Part shown: positions 12,026-25,700 of the stretch, piece after piece | How the letters are laid out: every line of letters begins with the position of its first letter | Position numbering within the stretch: the stretch's first letter is position 1 | NCBI GenBank assembly: GCA_030549495.1 | Contig: JAUIRK010000097.1 | Coordinates: forward strand, 1,211,001 to 1,275,000 | Reading direction: 5' to 3' | Length of the DNA stretch: 64,000 bases | Source: Nectonema munidae | Lineage: Eukaryota; Nematomorpha; Nectonematoida; Nectonematidae | Notes under the pieces: generated by a model | Database searches by the model: none | What the model was told of the DNA's origin: nothing | Seen by the model: the letters and a program-made list of their open reading frames with translations, nothing else | Position numbers and translations under genes: made by a program

Positions 12026-12460
12026 AGAAAGCTCTTGCACTTTTTTACGAGTATTTATTTCAGTGGTCTTAAAACCAACCACCTTCTTCAGTCAACCTAA
12101 AGAAAAGAAAGGAAGAAGGTAACGAGAAGAATGAGTAGGATAATGATGTTCTCCTACTCAGAACGAAAAAGTGCAAAACGCGTTCTATTTTTCCTTCTTA
12201 AAAATTCTAAGTAAATATAATGCATGAATGAATATACAGTCTCACATACAAACCATTCATAGGTCCTGTATAATTAGCATGTTTATATTATCACCTTTAC
12301 ATTTACTGTGTAGAGAACATCGCTATCCTACTCATCTTTCTTGTTTCCATCTTCCTTTCTTTTCTTTGGGTTGACTGAAGAAGGTGGTTGGTTTTAAGAC
12401 CACTGAAATATTTCTTAAATAAATACTCGTAAAAAGTGTAAAACGCGTTCTTTTTTTTTA
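12026..12460. repeat. Long foldback inverted repeat
   Basis: The left arm (about 12026-12152) and the right arm (about 12312-12458) are reverse complements over ~125 bp with small differences, separated by ~160 bp. The shared core includes CAGTGGTCTTAAAACCAACC and TTCTTCAGTCAACC. In the other direction this reads CTGAAGAAGGTGGTTGG followed by ACCACTGAAAT, a short stem of the kind seen at ends of Penelope-like and some other retroelements. No protein remains, so the class is an inference. Confidence 0.7.
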
Positions 12461-14319
12461 TAATATTAGTGATGGAGTTTTCCTACGTTCTTCAAACTAA
12501 AATATGTAATATTTAGGTTCAATGTGAAAAAAAATTTTCACGAATGATTAGAGGAAAAAGATCAACAAAATGGAGAATGACTAAATGCTGATGGAAACTT
12601 GAGAACGAGTGATGCAAAAAATATAGAACGCAGTCAAGGCAAAACTTGAAAGAGAGGATAGAAAAAAGGAAGCACCACATATACTCTTTAGCTCGGAGCA
12701 ACTAAGTATAAGTCATTATAAGCAACTAAGCTAGTAGAGATATTAATTATGCGCTTTCATTGAAAAATAGCGGAAAACTTTTGATAAACTACAATAGGTA
12801 AAAAGTAATGGTTACTGTGGAGTGATTTCATAGGGAAAAGATTCATGAGATTTTTTTCAAATAAACTATAAATTTCGTTTTATTTTTTAATCCCAACAAT
12901 GGAATGGATTTGGAAAGGTGAAGAAAATTTCGAATATAGAACTAAATTTTATAAGGAGAATGTAGCTAGGTTTGCAAGATTTTAAAATCATAAACCAATA
13001 TGCTTGAAAATAGTCACGGACAAACATTTTTATTGCTTACGAAAATAATTAATAAAAAAAATATCTAGAGAGGAGTTTTATACTAAAAAGGGGGCAAGTA
13101 AACGTATTGGAAGCTAAATTTTTTGCAAACTCCTTTATAAGATTAGTGAAGCCAAAATGGTAATCTTCTAAATCCCCTATTATTCTGTTATTAAGGAATG
13201 TAAAACCGGAACATATGGAAATTCTTAATGTAATCAGATTTATAGCACAGGCATTTAAATTCAGTTTCAATTTTGCACAATGTTTTTATGCGGACTAAGT
13301 TTTTCATGTTTATTATTAGCCATTTGAAGAACAGTATGAAATTAAAGTCTCAAGAAATGAAAATCCTTTGCTTTAAAGATATTAAATTCATTTTTCAAAA
13401 TACTGTTCCGCAATCAAAAACGATAAACCAGAGTGCATAGAATTTTGAATCGCACTTTCAAAAACTGAGCCAAACATGCAGAGATTGTGCACTAAAATAA
13501 ATATAAATCTGTAATTTTAATCTCAATCTATGTAATCCGCATACTTTTAGTTATATTTTAAGCTTAAATTTCGAGTTGTATGAAAGATAATAATCCATTG
13601 CGTTCCTTCTCAGCAGTCAAGGAAAAAAATACACAGAGGATAAAAATATGTTAATAAACAAAGATAAAAGTTAGCTATTTATGAAACATACCTTTTTTCT
13701 GTGTTTACAAATAGTTATTGTGCATTTTATTCGAGTCTGACTATTTTAAGTATTTATATTCAAAAACTTCTTTGAAAAGGTCCAGCTATTGTAACACATG
13801 ATAAAAATAGCCAATCAGATGTCTAATCTAATCTAAAGTTATTGGCATTGAATCGGTATCGGTAGTAAGATGACAGTCATATCATTTATTTAAGTTAGAA
13901 CCTCCAACCATAAATTTCCAGATACAGAAATACGTGATTTAAGCGGTATATTTACTAAATATTCAAAACTATCTAACTTAAAAATAAAATATGTGTTATT
14001 TTTTCGATATTTTTAAAATTTCGTTTTAACACGAATTACAAAAATAAAATTTAATTGGCAGAAAAGAAATTGGAGCAACCTAAATGATACCATCTCTTAG
14101 GGCATCGGCATCGTTCCATATCTCGGTTCGCTAATGACTATATTGATTGCAATCTGGTATGTTTTTCTTTGAAAATTATATACATAATCAACCATAGTTT
14201 GTAGGGCATGCATGTAGAGAGAGAGATAGAGATGTGAATAAAATGCATTCATATACAAGAAAGCTTGGTACTGGATATTTTATGATTCACAAACTTCCAA
14301 CAATGTATTATATAATAAT
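12461..14319. other. AT-rich spacer, nothing recognised
   Basis: Low-complexity AT-rich sequence with short unsupported frames on both strands. No terminal repeats, RNA genes or protein motifs were found. Confidence 0.3.
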
Positions 14320-14751
14320 CATAGTTGCCAACTCTACCGCTTTGAGATGGGTTCTACCGCTTTTTGGAAATGTTTACAGCTTTTGAAGGCTAAAATTTTT
14401 ATTGCCACACGTTGAGCATATGCATCCTGTGCTTAATATTTGTTTTGTTTGTTTTTTTACTTTTCATCGATTTATGTTTTTACATAAATATTTAGACTAT
14501 TTAAATTATGTAAACCAATTTTTACTTCTTGAAGAATGAGTGATAATAAAAATAAAACAAAAAGTCCCTACGACAACTGTTTTAAAGAAGAATGCATTCA
14601 AAAATTTGAATTTATTATCACTAAATCCAAATTAGGTTCTTCCCATGCATTTTGTCGTACTTGCATAAAAAGCATAAAATATTTTAGGGTCGATGGGTCG
14701 TTTTCGAAAAAAAGTCTACCGCTTTGGTCTTCTCTGAGGTTGGCAACTATG
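14320..14751 (+). mobile_element. hAT-like non-autonomous element with BED-like ORF
   Basis: Ends are inverted copies of CATAGTTGCCAAC (14320-14332 and 14739-14751). A convincing target duplication is not visible. Inside, a frame from 14536 encodes a basic N-terminus and AFCRTCIKSIKYFRVDGS, resembling the Cys-x2-Cys start of BED-type fingers that open many hAT transposases. The frame then runs straight into the right terminus, so the rest of the transposase is missing. The phrase CTACCGCTTT recurs near both ends as a subterminal repeat. Confidence 0.5.
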
Positions 14752-14759
14752 TAATATAT

Positions 14760-17129
14760 GTGAGGGTAAAATCTGTCAACTCAAATACGTAAGAGAGCCA
14801 CAGATTATTACAGGGTTGTCAAGTAATGAGGGATAGAGTATAGTGTCAAGACTTTCGAAGATAAGCCCTATCTGTTGTCATCAAAGGCCAAATACATAAG
14901 TGTAGAATAGTAAAATAGTGCATTTCGTAAAAGTTGATATATAAGGAAAAATATCATATATTTCACATAACCACGAGAGGTTGAACAGTGGAGATAACCT
15001 GGAATAAAAGTGGTTATTTTAAATGTCTATATATATTTATCTCTATTCAACAAATAGCATTTTGAAAAATAATAATTTGAAAATTAAAGAATATTATCAC
15101 AAAATAATATATAAAATTCATTTCCTTGCCTCTTCCAATTTACTTTCACAACAAACTAGACTTTATTTTTGAATACTTTGAAGGAATTTGTCATGCATAA
15201 TAAAATCTTAGAAAACATTTCAAACCTCGAAGAATAAAACGCCGCCATACTTTCTATGGATAAAGCAAAACTTCTGCTGCGTGTCTAGAATTACGCCTAA
15301 AGATTCAATTCCAAGATCTAGACAACATTACTCATATATTTATCAATTTTTGGAAGCTAGGCTACTTGCTGTAACTGAAATTGTTATTTTGTGCAACAAA
15401 TATTTCAAATTATCACCCAGTTTTTCTCCAGAGCTTTGAGCATAGCAGTTTCGTAATGCAATAATTTGTAGGCACTGAGCTTTGAAAACCCCCAATATAC
15501 ATCAAACTTTTTTGTTTAGAAGAAGTTTTTTGGAGACAACATCATTGATAATATAGTCTCAACTTATAGTATTTTCATATGTCACTACAATTGCAATGCA
15601 TATCCATTTCATGATCACTATACAAATATACAGCTTTCTGCTTTTACAAAAAGATTTTTTCACACTAAAAAAATTAGATATTTATAATGTAATAGAATAG
15701 TTTTTATTAATGTTTAATTGTTTTTTTTATAATGAAAAATTTTTCAAAAAAAGGAAGAGAAAAATTGCTAATCCTGACACACATTATAACTCTTCTGTGT
15801 AAAGCACCGATTCCTGAGTTCCTTACTTTGTGCACTACTTGGTATTTCGTTTTTAATTGTATCATATATACAAAAAGCAGTTATCGTGTTTACTAGATTA
15901 AACTGTATTTCATTTGTTACTTATGGCTCACAAAACAAAGGCAATTTTGTCTCACTGCTACTGAGCTTAATTTGAGCAATGAGATTATATAAATGGTTTA
16001 TTACAAGTCATCTCAAACAATTTAATAAATATAAACAACATACACAGAAAAAATAAGTATTGATTTTTTTAATGTAGACTATAATTTTCTTTCTTTACAC
16101 TGTTCAGCGCTAGTCCTACCTTGAAGCAAGCGATTGAAGATCTTAAAAAAAGAAGAGATTGAAATTGTCGCTATACACACCTTCGCACAATGATGTGAGT
16201 GATGATGATACTAGAATTGCTTTTGTTCGTGATAGATATTCCAGGAATAGTGAAAAAGCACAATGATAAAGACGATTAATGTAATCTGATGATGTTTAAT
16301 TTCCCTCACACAAAATTTGTAAAAGGAATGTCTGATGAAGAAGCACATTGAAAGAAAAAAGCTCTTTTAGATGACAGAGGTGTGCAACACTTTTCGTAGG
16401 TGTTAAACAAGCGAAGCAACAGTTGGGACCAGATACTATAAAATGATAAAATCTAATAAAAATTAGCTTATATGCCGAAGAGTAAAAAACAAAGAATCAA
16501 TTTATTTGTATTGATATGAAATTAGGTATTTTCTATTTTTGCATATTACATCAAGAGGAGACTTAATTTATGTAGTAGAATATCGAAGATGACTTTTCAG
16601 TTGTTCAATCATAAGTTAACTTTGAAGTCCGTTTTTAGTGAATTACATTTTTAAATAGTTAGGAACAATATATACTTCCAAAAAGATAGATCAATTTTAA
16701 CATGTTTTTCTAAATTTCGATAGATCAATTTTACCTTGTTTTTCTCAATTTCGATACTTTCAACATACATAGTTTTTATAAAAAGAAACCAAGTCATCTT
16801 GATCATAAACTCCATTTCAAGTTCACATCAGATTGCATATCTATTAGCTTCATTTGACAATAATGAAGACTTTCTTCTAGTCCTAATTTATTAGAAGCAT
16901 AGTTACGATGCATATATCTCAGAGTCATAGAAAAACTAAAAAATGTCTCAATTTAGACATTCATATTGGTAAGCGAGTAGCATATTCAATCCGCAGGTCA
17001 TCTCTTGTACATACATGCTATACGATAAAACTCCCTTTGAAATTTTTCATAGATATAGTGTATAAAGACATGATAAAAAAGACATCCAGGTATGGAAAAG
17101 AGGTGAAAATGATCCAGCGTTTTATTCAG
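14760..17129. other. AT-rich spacer before decayed piggyBac
   Basis: No gene recognised. Positions 16110-16300 contain an acidic stretch (SDDDTRIAFV) that could be the N-terminal leader of the piggyBac relic beginning near 17130; this is weak. A short tandem duplication at 16685-16752 is listed separately. Confidence 0.25.
16685..16752. repeat. 34-bp tandem duplication
   Basis: Two adjacent copies of a unit starting GATAGATCAATTTTA and ending CAATTTC or TAAATTTC, differing at about three positions. Confidence 0.7.
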
Positions 17130-18090
17130 ATAAAAGTCAAGTGAAAGTCTTTTTGGCAATATTCTTTTCTCAGGAGGATATGTCAAGCTACTTAAAGAAA
17201 AAATAAATTTGTCCGAAAATAAGAATATGAAATTTTATGTTATTAGAAATGTTATACCAATTAATAAATTTTGGAAAATAAAATCATACCTTCGTCTCTC
17301 GAACAACAATCAAAAACTCAATCAAACAGTGATAAAGACAATTTCCTTCTGTCGCCATTGTTCCTTTGATAATATCACAGATGTCAAGAACACCACGTTG
17401 AAAGAAAGGAAGAAATAAAGAAACACTTTAAAATTAAGACTTTCATGTTGACAAAAATTACAATTACCAATTCAACACATTTAAGGTATATAGAAAAGAA
17501 GAGAAAAGAATAGGAATCTATCCATCGAGATCGCCATTATATATCTTTCATAAAAAGTTATTGAAGTAAGTATTCATTCCAGTATTCAAACAAGATAAAA
17601 AATAAAGCGATTCAAAGTACGCTCTTTGATGAATTCAACAAAAATTGGCATATTTCACCAAAATCGGCGTCAACAATTTATTAGAGGTCAGATCATAAGA
17701 GTTGTCTTATGGTTATGCTCTATATACAGTAGTGACGCATATTGTTAAACATTTGAATTTAACTTTAGGACTTAAACTTGGTGATGAAAAAGACAGGCTG
17801 AAGTGGTGACGCAAAATGAAAATTGTATGAATCAATTTGGTTAATATCATCTTTGTTGATCCGGTTCAGACCAGTTTGCTGGGATGAATAATGGCCGTTA
17901 AAATGGAATGGAATAATGATATTTGAATAAAGAGTTTTTAAATGTATGAAACATCTTATGTAATAAAATGGTGCAAACAATAAGGAACCATAAAAAAGAC
18001 CAATTATTGAAAAATTATAATTCAGCAAAAGGAAGGCTCGATTTACATGATTGGATGTTAATTAAGTATGGTATTTCAATTGGTGTATTA
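17130..18090 (+). pseudogene. Decayed piggyBac transposase
   Basis: Pieces in several plus-strand frames follow the order of a PGBD-type piggyBac transposase. GGYVKLLKEKINLSE and NKFWKIKSYLRLSNNN match the N-terminal 'SGYxxLPRxxxYW ... MSRNRFxxIxxYLHLxDN' block. QQFIRGQIIRVVLWLCS (about 17660-17725) matches 'KQFIRGKPIRFGYKLWCLCS' after the first catalytic Asp. NYNSAKGRLDLHDW near 18012 matches the third-Asp block 'YNxxxGGVDxxD'. Stops and frame changes are numerous, so it is a relic. Termini were not identified. Confidence 0.6.
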
Positions 18091-18250
18091 GTGTTTGATA
18101 ATTTTGGATAAAGTTTTAGTTATCATGAGGGGGGAGGGCTATAATGCATTTTTCGAAGAGATATGGTTGGCGTCTTTTACCCCCCCCCCCCCCCCGGGAA
18201 ATTTTTGTTTTTTTCATGAAAGGTATATTTTCTCCACAACTTCTATTTGG

Positions 18251-18395
18251 TGGCATGGCAGGTTGGTCGAGATGGTGGACTCAGCATGGAAGCCTCTGAG
18301 TTCGATTCCTCATTGATACCAATTTGTTCATAGTTTGACATAAGCGATACATCAGTGCTTTGTCAATGAAAACACACCCCCGGTACCTTTACCTA
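18251..18395 (+). mobile_element. tRNA-derived SINE, copy 2 (divergent)
   Basis: Begins GGCAGGTTGGTCGAGATGG (A-box region, Leu/Ser-like) with B-box GAGTTCGATTCC near 18298. The body matches the other copies (CATAGTTTGA, AAGCG, GGTACCTTTACC). It is the most divergent of the four copies and keeps the most tRNA-like head. Confidence 0.7.
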
Positions 18396-18614
18396 TATTT
18401 GTTAACATATATGAAAATAAATCTTCAAACCCATTTGCTATATTCTAATGCTTTGATCTCTGGACGTTTTAATTTCGACCTTCTTCAATATAGATTCTAA
18501 CGATGATGCATTTGATAATGAACTGAAAATCTTAAAGGTTATTAGTATTGAACTGAAAGTTTGCGTTGGCAAACTTTTTATGGACGTTTTTTTAGCCTTT
18601 TATAAATTCAAAGT

Positions 18615-19131
18615 TTGATTCAACAATCCATTCATCTCTTGAAGATATTTTTGCCTTTCCAAACGCTTTCACTTTATATGCTGGTATTTATTAATTTTGA
18701 TTCATTTTTTCAATATAGAATGTTGCCTTTGTTAAGTTATATCACATTTGGTGTTTCAACTGCAGTTTGTGAAGGAGTTTTTTCACGATTAAAAAGAAAA
18801 TTCACATTGCCAAGGAGTTCTTGTATTGAAGAAAGAAAGAAAGCCTTAATTCTACTTTGTTTTATGAACGATTACACCGCTGATATTACGAAAGAAGAAT
18901 ATTTAAAAGAATTCAGCGCAAGAAAAAAGCTTATGGTTTTTTAATAAAGTATTGTGTTTTTAATTATTTGAGTTTTTTTTTAAATTTTGTTGAAGAAGAT
19001 AAACATTAACTTAATAAAAAAAACCATAAGGGATATTGCTTTTATTCCAATTTTTTGTTGAACAATAATAAATTAAAAAAAAAAAATTTTGCCCCCCCTC
19101 CCCCCGTAATTAAGTTCCAGCGACGGGACTG
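18615..19131 (+). mobile_element. hAT transposase C-terminus with right terminus
   Basis: The 109-codon frame at 18615-18944 includes ITFGVSTAVCEGVFSRLKRK followed by RSS...EERKKALILL, the hAT C-terminal dimerisation motif 'hPhSTAxCERxFSxLKxIKTxLRSxMxxERLxxLxLL'. Downstream, a C-rich run leads to CCAGCGACGGGACTG, which read inward is CAGTCCCGTCGCTGG, a plausible hAT terminal repeat ending at 19131. No matching left end is seen, so the copy is 5'-truncated. Confidence 0.65.
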
Positions 19132-21956
19132 ATTACACTCAAAAGGTCTTCAGGGGGAGCATACATGATGGCATTATACTCTATACGCTATGATGGAGTT
19201 GGCAACATTCCTATGAATTTAAATGCTGGGCGTAAAAGTCGATTAAAACGTGCAAACTCTGTTCAACAAAAAGTGTGGCGAATGACATGAAACCTATTCG
19301 TATGAAATATTTTAGGCTGATTGTTATCAGTTTAAGTTTTTTTATTGATTCATTTTTAACTCCTTCATTAATACTTTGATACTTCTTAAAAAATCATTTA
19401 TTGACACTAATTAATTATGTCTAAAAAATCGAAGTTATTGGAAAAAAATTTAATACTCACTATTGAGTTCAGGCGCAGAGAAAGAGTCATTCTAAGCTGG
19501 ATTAAAAATTCAGCAATTTATTTAACAAGAAAATAATTTAGACCATCGTTAATATTAGGGATGCTTCGGATTGCGATAAAGTCACATATTAAATAAAACG
19601 TTATAAACTTTCATTTTGTTTGCCTGATTTAGATAATTACATCAAAAAATGTATTTTATATTTGAAAGGTTTAAAAAATCTTAAATAAAAGTATTTTAAG
19701 TAAGAAAATAAAGATAAATAAAACTATGATTTAACATTAAGATAAAAGAAGGATTGATTTGTTTCGAAATATATCAAAGAAACTAAATATGAAATATACA
19801 AAGTAGGACTGTAGGCAGGGATTTTAGTCAGACATAAAAAATACCAAAGAGTAGTTTATTTGAATCTAGTTTAAGCAGAGGGCGGTGCTGGTATAGAGAA
19901 CGAGCACCGCCATACTTGCCAACCTCTGGTAATGCCAATGACAAACTCTTGCACGAAGATAAAGGAGGAATGAAAAGCAAATAAAGGAGATCACGGTTAT
20001 ACAAGGAGAAAAATACTGTTAATTTGATTGGCTAAATCGTGAAAATTGCGATTTTTTATCATATTATATACTAATAATAATATGATGAAAGGTTGGCGTA
20101 CATCAATCAAGGAATGGTAACAAAATATTCGGACCGTAATATAGAATATCTATATAGAAATTATAACTTCCCGTTATTTCTTTTAAAAAAAATAGTTAAG
20201 CAATATCTGGCGAATAGGCCGGATGTACTTGTATCTTAATGAGAAACAGTAGATATTTTAAAGAAATTCATCAGTTTAGTGCAATTTATTTTTCGATTCA
20301 AGTATGCTAAAACACGAATATGATAGTAATATATAAAAAGGTAGGCAAAGTTACCAAAACATCCATATGTTTCGCTTATAGGTGTAATCGTATAATTCAT
20401 GATCAGGAAGACAGCATCTATTAAAGCAACATTCTTCATAAGCAAAGCATCTATTAAATGAAAAGAAACCATTTAGTTATCGATAAATTAATTTTAAGAA
20501 AATATTGATCCAACAGTGAATCTATGCATCAATTTTCAGACATTTTGTTTTATACAAAGTGAGATCAAGGAAATATGAAGGTATAATTTACTGCCTAACT
20601 TCTATTATGGTCAAAACATGACTCTACATCTAGAGAGCGAGATTGGAAAGAAATAGGATTTAAATCTCGAAGTTATAGTTCTGAAGAAAATTTTATAAAG
20701 AGTATCTCTCACCTACTAAGGCCTAATGTCAACGTTAAGGGAAGCTTTAATATTATCCTCGAATATTCTATGCCGACCTGATAAAATAGGTCTCATTAAG
20801 TTGCACGTGGTAAAGGAAATAAAATAAAAAACTTAAACACAACAAATAAAAATTAAAGTTAGAGTTGAAGATCAATAATAGCTATTTAAAAAAATCTCCC
20901 TCTACTCGATCATTTTTTTTTTTACAAATTTTACAAAAAAAGTTCCAGAAATTTCCTTCCTATGAAAGAAATTTTAATACCCTCCAAATACTTAAAAATC
21001 TTAAATATTCAAAGCCAAATATTATTTCTACCTTGGACTAAAGATTTAGGAAGAGCCATTGCATATACTTACAAATAATAAAACTCCGAATCCTAAATAC
21101 CGATTACGAATCCTATCCCTTTAAAATCTCCGCCTCCACCTACTTCGTAACGTTATTTAAATTTTTATTTAAACTTTCATTCTGGAACATTTCAGAAAAC
21201 TCCCCAGTTGAAACAAAACAGGGAAAATTTTCGGGTCTAAAATCATTAAAAATTTAAATGCCATTTAAAAAAAATAGAAAAGTTTATGGATAATAATTAT
21301 TAGTATTTTATGTCTCAAAAAAATAAGATGCAGTATTAAAATATAAACTTAATACTATTTTACAGAAGAAAATGTTTACTATATCGAAAGTACAGATTAT
21401 TATGGATGTTTGCTTTTCAACAGAAAGTCATAAAAAATATTCTGATACCCAAGCTTTGTTTATTACATCCGAATTTATTATAAACAGCTTATATTGTACG
21501 TCTTGAATTCAAAGTATAAAAACTTTTTCAATCACAAAATAACCAAACTAGAGAGAAGGTTTGCAATTTAGAAATGGGTAGAGATGTATTCGATGAGAAA
21601 TTTTTTGTATACGAGGATACGTATGCGGATATCAAATTTGACATCCTAGCGGATGCGGATAACATAATTGCTATTCTAAGCAAACACAAGTTTTATACTT
21701 CTTAAAAATTCAGAGAGGAAATTTCAAAGTATATGCGTTATATACTATTTTGGATAAAGCAAAAATTCAGAGAAAAAACTTTGCAAAGGAAAAAAAGTGT
21801 ATGAAAATTTCGGATGCGATTCATCTCTGATTAAGGGGAAGCATGAGTAGAACTTTTTTGAAAAGCCGCTCATGTCACAAATAAGTAGGTCATTATCAAG
21901 CGGTTCATTATTATACTAGAAAAAGTTCACCTATGTATTCGTCTGAGTTACCTCAT
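19132..21956. other. AT-rich spacer, nothing recognised
   Basis: No gene recognised. A GC-rich hairpin lies at 19882-19910 (GCGGTGCT ... AGCACCGC). ATACTTGCCAACCTCTGG just after it resembles the CATAGTTGCCAAC terminus of the 14.3-kb element and may be a solitary end. Confidence 0.3.
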
Positions 21957-21960
21957 TTAA

Positions 21961-22090
21961 CCCATTAAGTACCATAGAAATCAGACGATATTTAAAAAAA
22001 TGCAGACGATTTATATTCAAAGTCATTGAAAAAAGCAGACGAAGATGAAATTACTTATGTTCCCAAATGGGAACATTGGGACTTAATGGG
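21961..22090. mobile_element. piggyBac-type MITE, copy 1 (130 bp)
   Basis: Flanked by TTAA at 21957-21960 and 22091-22094. Termini are CCCATTAAGTACC and, inverted, CCCATTAAGTCCC. The 130-bp length and sequence match the copy at 38355-38484 with five substitutions (about 96% identity), implying fairly recent spread. TTAA plus CCC-starting ends are the piggyBac signature. Confidence 0.9.
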
Positions 22091-22264
22091 TTAATACAAT
22101 AAAAATGTTAGGCTTGGCTTCGGTAAAAGTACACATTTTTTGTATAAAAAGTGTAGTTAAATTAAAAAAGTGTTTGGTTCAACACAGAATTAAATATGCA
22201 ACAATAATGTTTATTTCTAGAAAATATTCGCTGTCGTATAAATAAATGTATAAAAAGTATAAAT

Positions 22265-22775
22265 TTGTGTTTGGAATATTTCCACATCTACAACACGCTC
22301 TATGCTGAGCTGGAACAGCTAGAGAACGGGTTCGCAGGTTGTGGATAGTGGAACGGCCATCAGATATGGTGGTTAGCTGCGATATAAGCAAGCTTAGCTT
22401 GATGAATAAGCAGCCCCGAACAAACAGCGACGACATAACGAGACGGAGTAGTAGATTGGGTGACTCCTTTCTACAAGTTAAAATGCTCCATGTTCAGGAC
22501 GAGATCGTGACGAGGCGAGTAAAGCCGCCTTCAAATAAGGGAAGTTACTGCTGCCTTGCAGTAATTAGACAAAGGCTAAGTCCGTAGCTTACAATTACGG
22601 CGTGGAAGAGAACTGGAGACCTCACCACGTAATATCTCCAAGAATAACCATGGTAAATTAGAAAACTAGTGGTTCTAGCTAGTGGTTCACGCCTTGCAGT
22701 TAGTCAAAAGACTAAAAAACTTTATGGTTGCCCACGTCCAAATGGATACGGCACTTTGATGATGATGATGACAAC
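22265..22775. repeat. GC-richer repeat-like island with GAT tail
   Basis: About 500 bp far richer in G+C than its surroundings, ending in TGGATACGGCACTTTGATG followed by a (GAT)n run at 22755-22771. Simple-triplet tails are typical of some LINE and SINE 3' ends, so this is probably a retroelement UTR. No RT motif is visible. Short frames of 82-85 codons on both strands are not convincing genes. Confidence 0.4.
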
Positions 22776-25700
22776 AGACGAAACGTTTTTTTTATCAATG
22801 AGTGTAAAATATTGAAAATAATTTTTTTTGTTAAAGTAAGTTTATTAAATTTAAATTATTATTAACACGAAATTACAATTGGAGTGCTCTAAATTTACTT
22901 CTACGTTTTAATCAGTTTTTGGATTGTATTTTTTCAAGTAAGTTTTATGTATGTGCATAAACGCACAAGAACATAAACCAAGTTACGATTCCTTGTTTGA
23001 ATGGTGTAAATGCGCTGAAGATTCTGCCGCTATAAGCAACTGATACACGTGATGGATGATATAATGGGTTCAAAGAGCATCAAAATGTATGGCGTGCTTA
23101 ATTTGACAGCTTGACTTAATGATCTACATTTTTCAATGATACTGTATAATGATAAAGCAAGTTCATCTCTGCTATTGTAAAGTCCGATAAAAAAATTGAT
23201 TCCTGAAAAAGGGTAATTAAGTCAAAAAGAGGCAGATGTTTCTTTTGGAACAAACATACTAAAATCACCATAAATAGAGGGTAGAAAAACGATTTTGCAC
23301 CATGAAAATTGTTTGGGTGGTGCAACTTTACACCCTATTCGAGGTTCTATGCTTCCCTAAACTGCATTAATTTTTGTGTCAAAGAAAAAATGAACATAAA
23401 AACGAATAATTTTGAAAATTAAACAAACTTGGGAGAGAAAGTGCAATCAATTTTAGCTTTTTTTTAAACTTCACCCATAATTTTTGCGAATAAATACAGA
23501 TAGCTTACCTAAACTTTTTTCCAGTTGAAAAATTGTGACAAAATTTAGCTTGATTCTAAAATGAAATAATACAAAATATATTTTATTTTAGTAGCAGCTA
23601 AAATTGTCCTTCAATTGTAATTCATAAAAGGGTCGAATTATTTATGTGAAGCTTTATTTCCACAGTAGGGACAATAAAGATTCTCTTCATGCGAACTTTT
23701 TAATTAAATTACCTCTGGTGCCCTAAATTTTCCTTAGATACCCGGAGATTTAATTTAAATAGAGGTTAATTTTTAATAAAAAAATCCAATTTTTTCCCAT
23801 ACACATTTTTGAAAAAAAGCGAGCTAACCTCGAGTAAAGGGGTTGGAAAAGGGGGATGATAGGGGTGGTAGGAATTTTTTGTTTTTTACTTTATGAAACA
23901 GTAACACATTAAAAGCGTTGAAATCTGCCTTAAAAACAAAAATTGTATCATTGGTTACTAAAGATCTCAATTTTTCAACGATGCCCGTTCCAAATGCATT
24001 TTAAAATATCGATGTCGATACTAAAAATACTAAATTTAATACTAATTAAATACTAATTTTAATTAACCGTTTGAGGACTAGTGTGACGAAAATCGTCGAC
24101 TTTGCACATAAAAATCCATTAATAGATCAAATAAAAGAAGTAGACATGTGGATAACATATTTACATCTATTTTATTTTAAAAAATGTTCAAAATAAACTT
24201 TTAGAATTCTATGCCCCTTGATGCGTGGAAGTGTGGTGCTGCAAAATGCCTCACTGCAATTTGTCTATAGTATTTCTTTTCTTTTCACACTAATTGATAT
24301 TAATGTAGGATGGCATTGCGTGAGTATTTAGATGCGTTTATCTTTTACACGTAAAAGCTTAAAATTAAATAAATAATGGATACTTTTTAAATTTTTTTTC
24401 TATTTTACTTTCTTCTACAATATGAATTTTTTTTCCTATCATAATTTATATATTTTTTTTAGAATCAAATCTGTATTGTAATTAATTTTTGTATAATTAT
24501 TTTAACGATAATCTCTCTTTTCGCTGCTTTTTTTTGTTTTTATCATTTAGAATTGCTCTTCTCCCTTCATGAATGTTCAAAGCCACTCTCAATCTCCAAA
24601 GTTCAACACTTACTCCTCAGAAAATACAATCAACACAATATCATAAAATTTTATATATTCATATATTTTTATTCGATATGTTTTTGTACTTTTCTTACTC
24701 TCATCATGGGTTTTTTAATCTATCATCATTTCACTTCCATTAAATTTGATTCACCATTTCTTTTTTTTCATACTGAGGTATTTAAAAAATTCAAACAATA
24801 ATTCTCATTGTAGTTGGAAAGATGGTAAATTTTTTTCCCCATTCGAGCCTATAAGCATATGTTTCTGCTCGAAAAATTTTTCTAATAGACCTAATAAACT
24901 TATTTACTTACTTATTTACTATTAATGCTGCTTTTCTCCCGTGATTCATTCTAATTTATTTCTTCTATGCGAGTTAAATTGTCCACCACAAAAGACGTCG
25001 TTAACTGAAACTAGGGGGGGGGGGGGTAAAGCAAAATAGACATACTATGTTATAAAGTAGAAATACAGATATTCAAATGTTGAGCTGAAGGAAAATGAGG
25101 AAAAATTGGTTAGGGTTATTGGTGACGGATCCCTAACTTGATTTATGAATTTAGTATACTTTTTACACTCAAATTGTGAGTAAGAAGGCAGCTTTCATTA
25201 AAATGCTATTATATGTGCAAAGAGCGCAAAATACAAAGCTTTTTTTTACTCTTTATAGCTCTATTAAAAACTTTAATTTGTCTATTGGTTCAGCTGATAA
25301 AATCGGTGAACAATAAACAATTTGCTGAAACCGATCATACAAAAAGAGGCGAAAGCCGATATAATCGGTACATTACTAGTATTTTGTAAAACTACATAAC
25401 TGTATTAATTAATATTTTTTTGAAGTGTTATAGAACTATTAAGTGGTTTCCAAATTTATCGCAAACAGGTCGGCATTTGTGACAATTACACCACTGAACC
25501 ATGCAGGGATTAATTTTCCCAGTTATAGTATAAGCTATAAACTAATGCTATTCATCAATGATAGGAAGGGCATATAGCTGAAAAAGGACTCTGCTACAGG
25601 AAAATCCGTTCCAAACATTTTTAAGAAGGTCTGGGGTGTGTAACACAAAAGGACATGATCCCAAGAGATCATCCAGCTACGAGTTAATAGGAAGTTATAT

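Noticed and set aside
18180-18197. Poly-C run as a hAT terminus
   Set aside because: No CA-starting end or 8-bp duplication next to it; simple sequence only.
22339-22587. 82-codon frame in the GC-richer island
   Set aside because: The island ends in a GAT-repeat tail typical of retroelement ends and has no protein motif.
24063-24090. TTAACCGTTTGAGGACTAG as a piggyBac end
   Set aside because: No inverted partner within several kb could be found.
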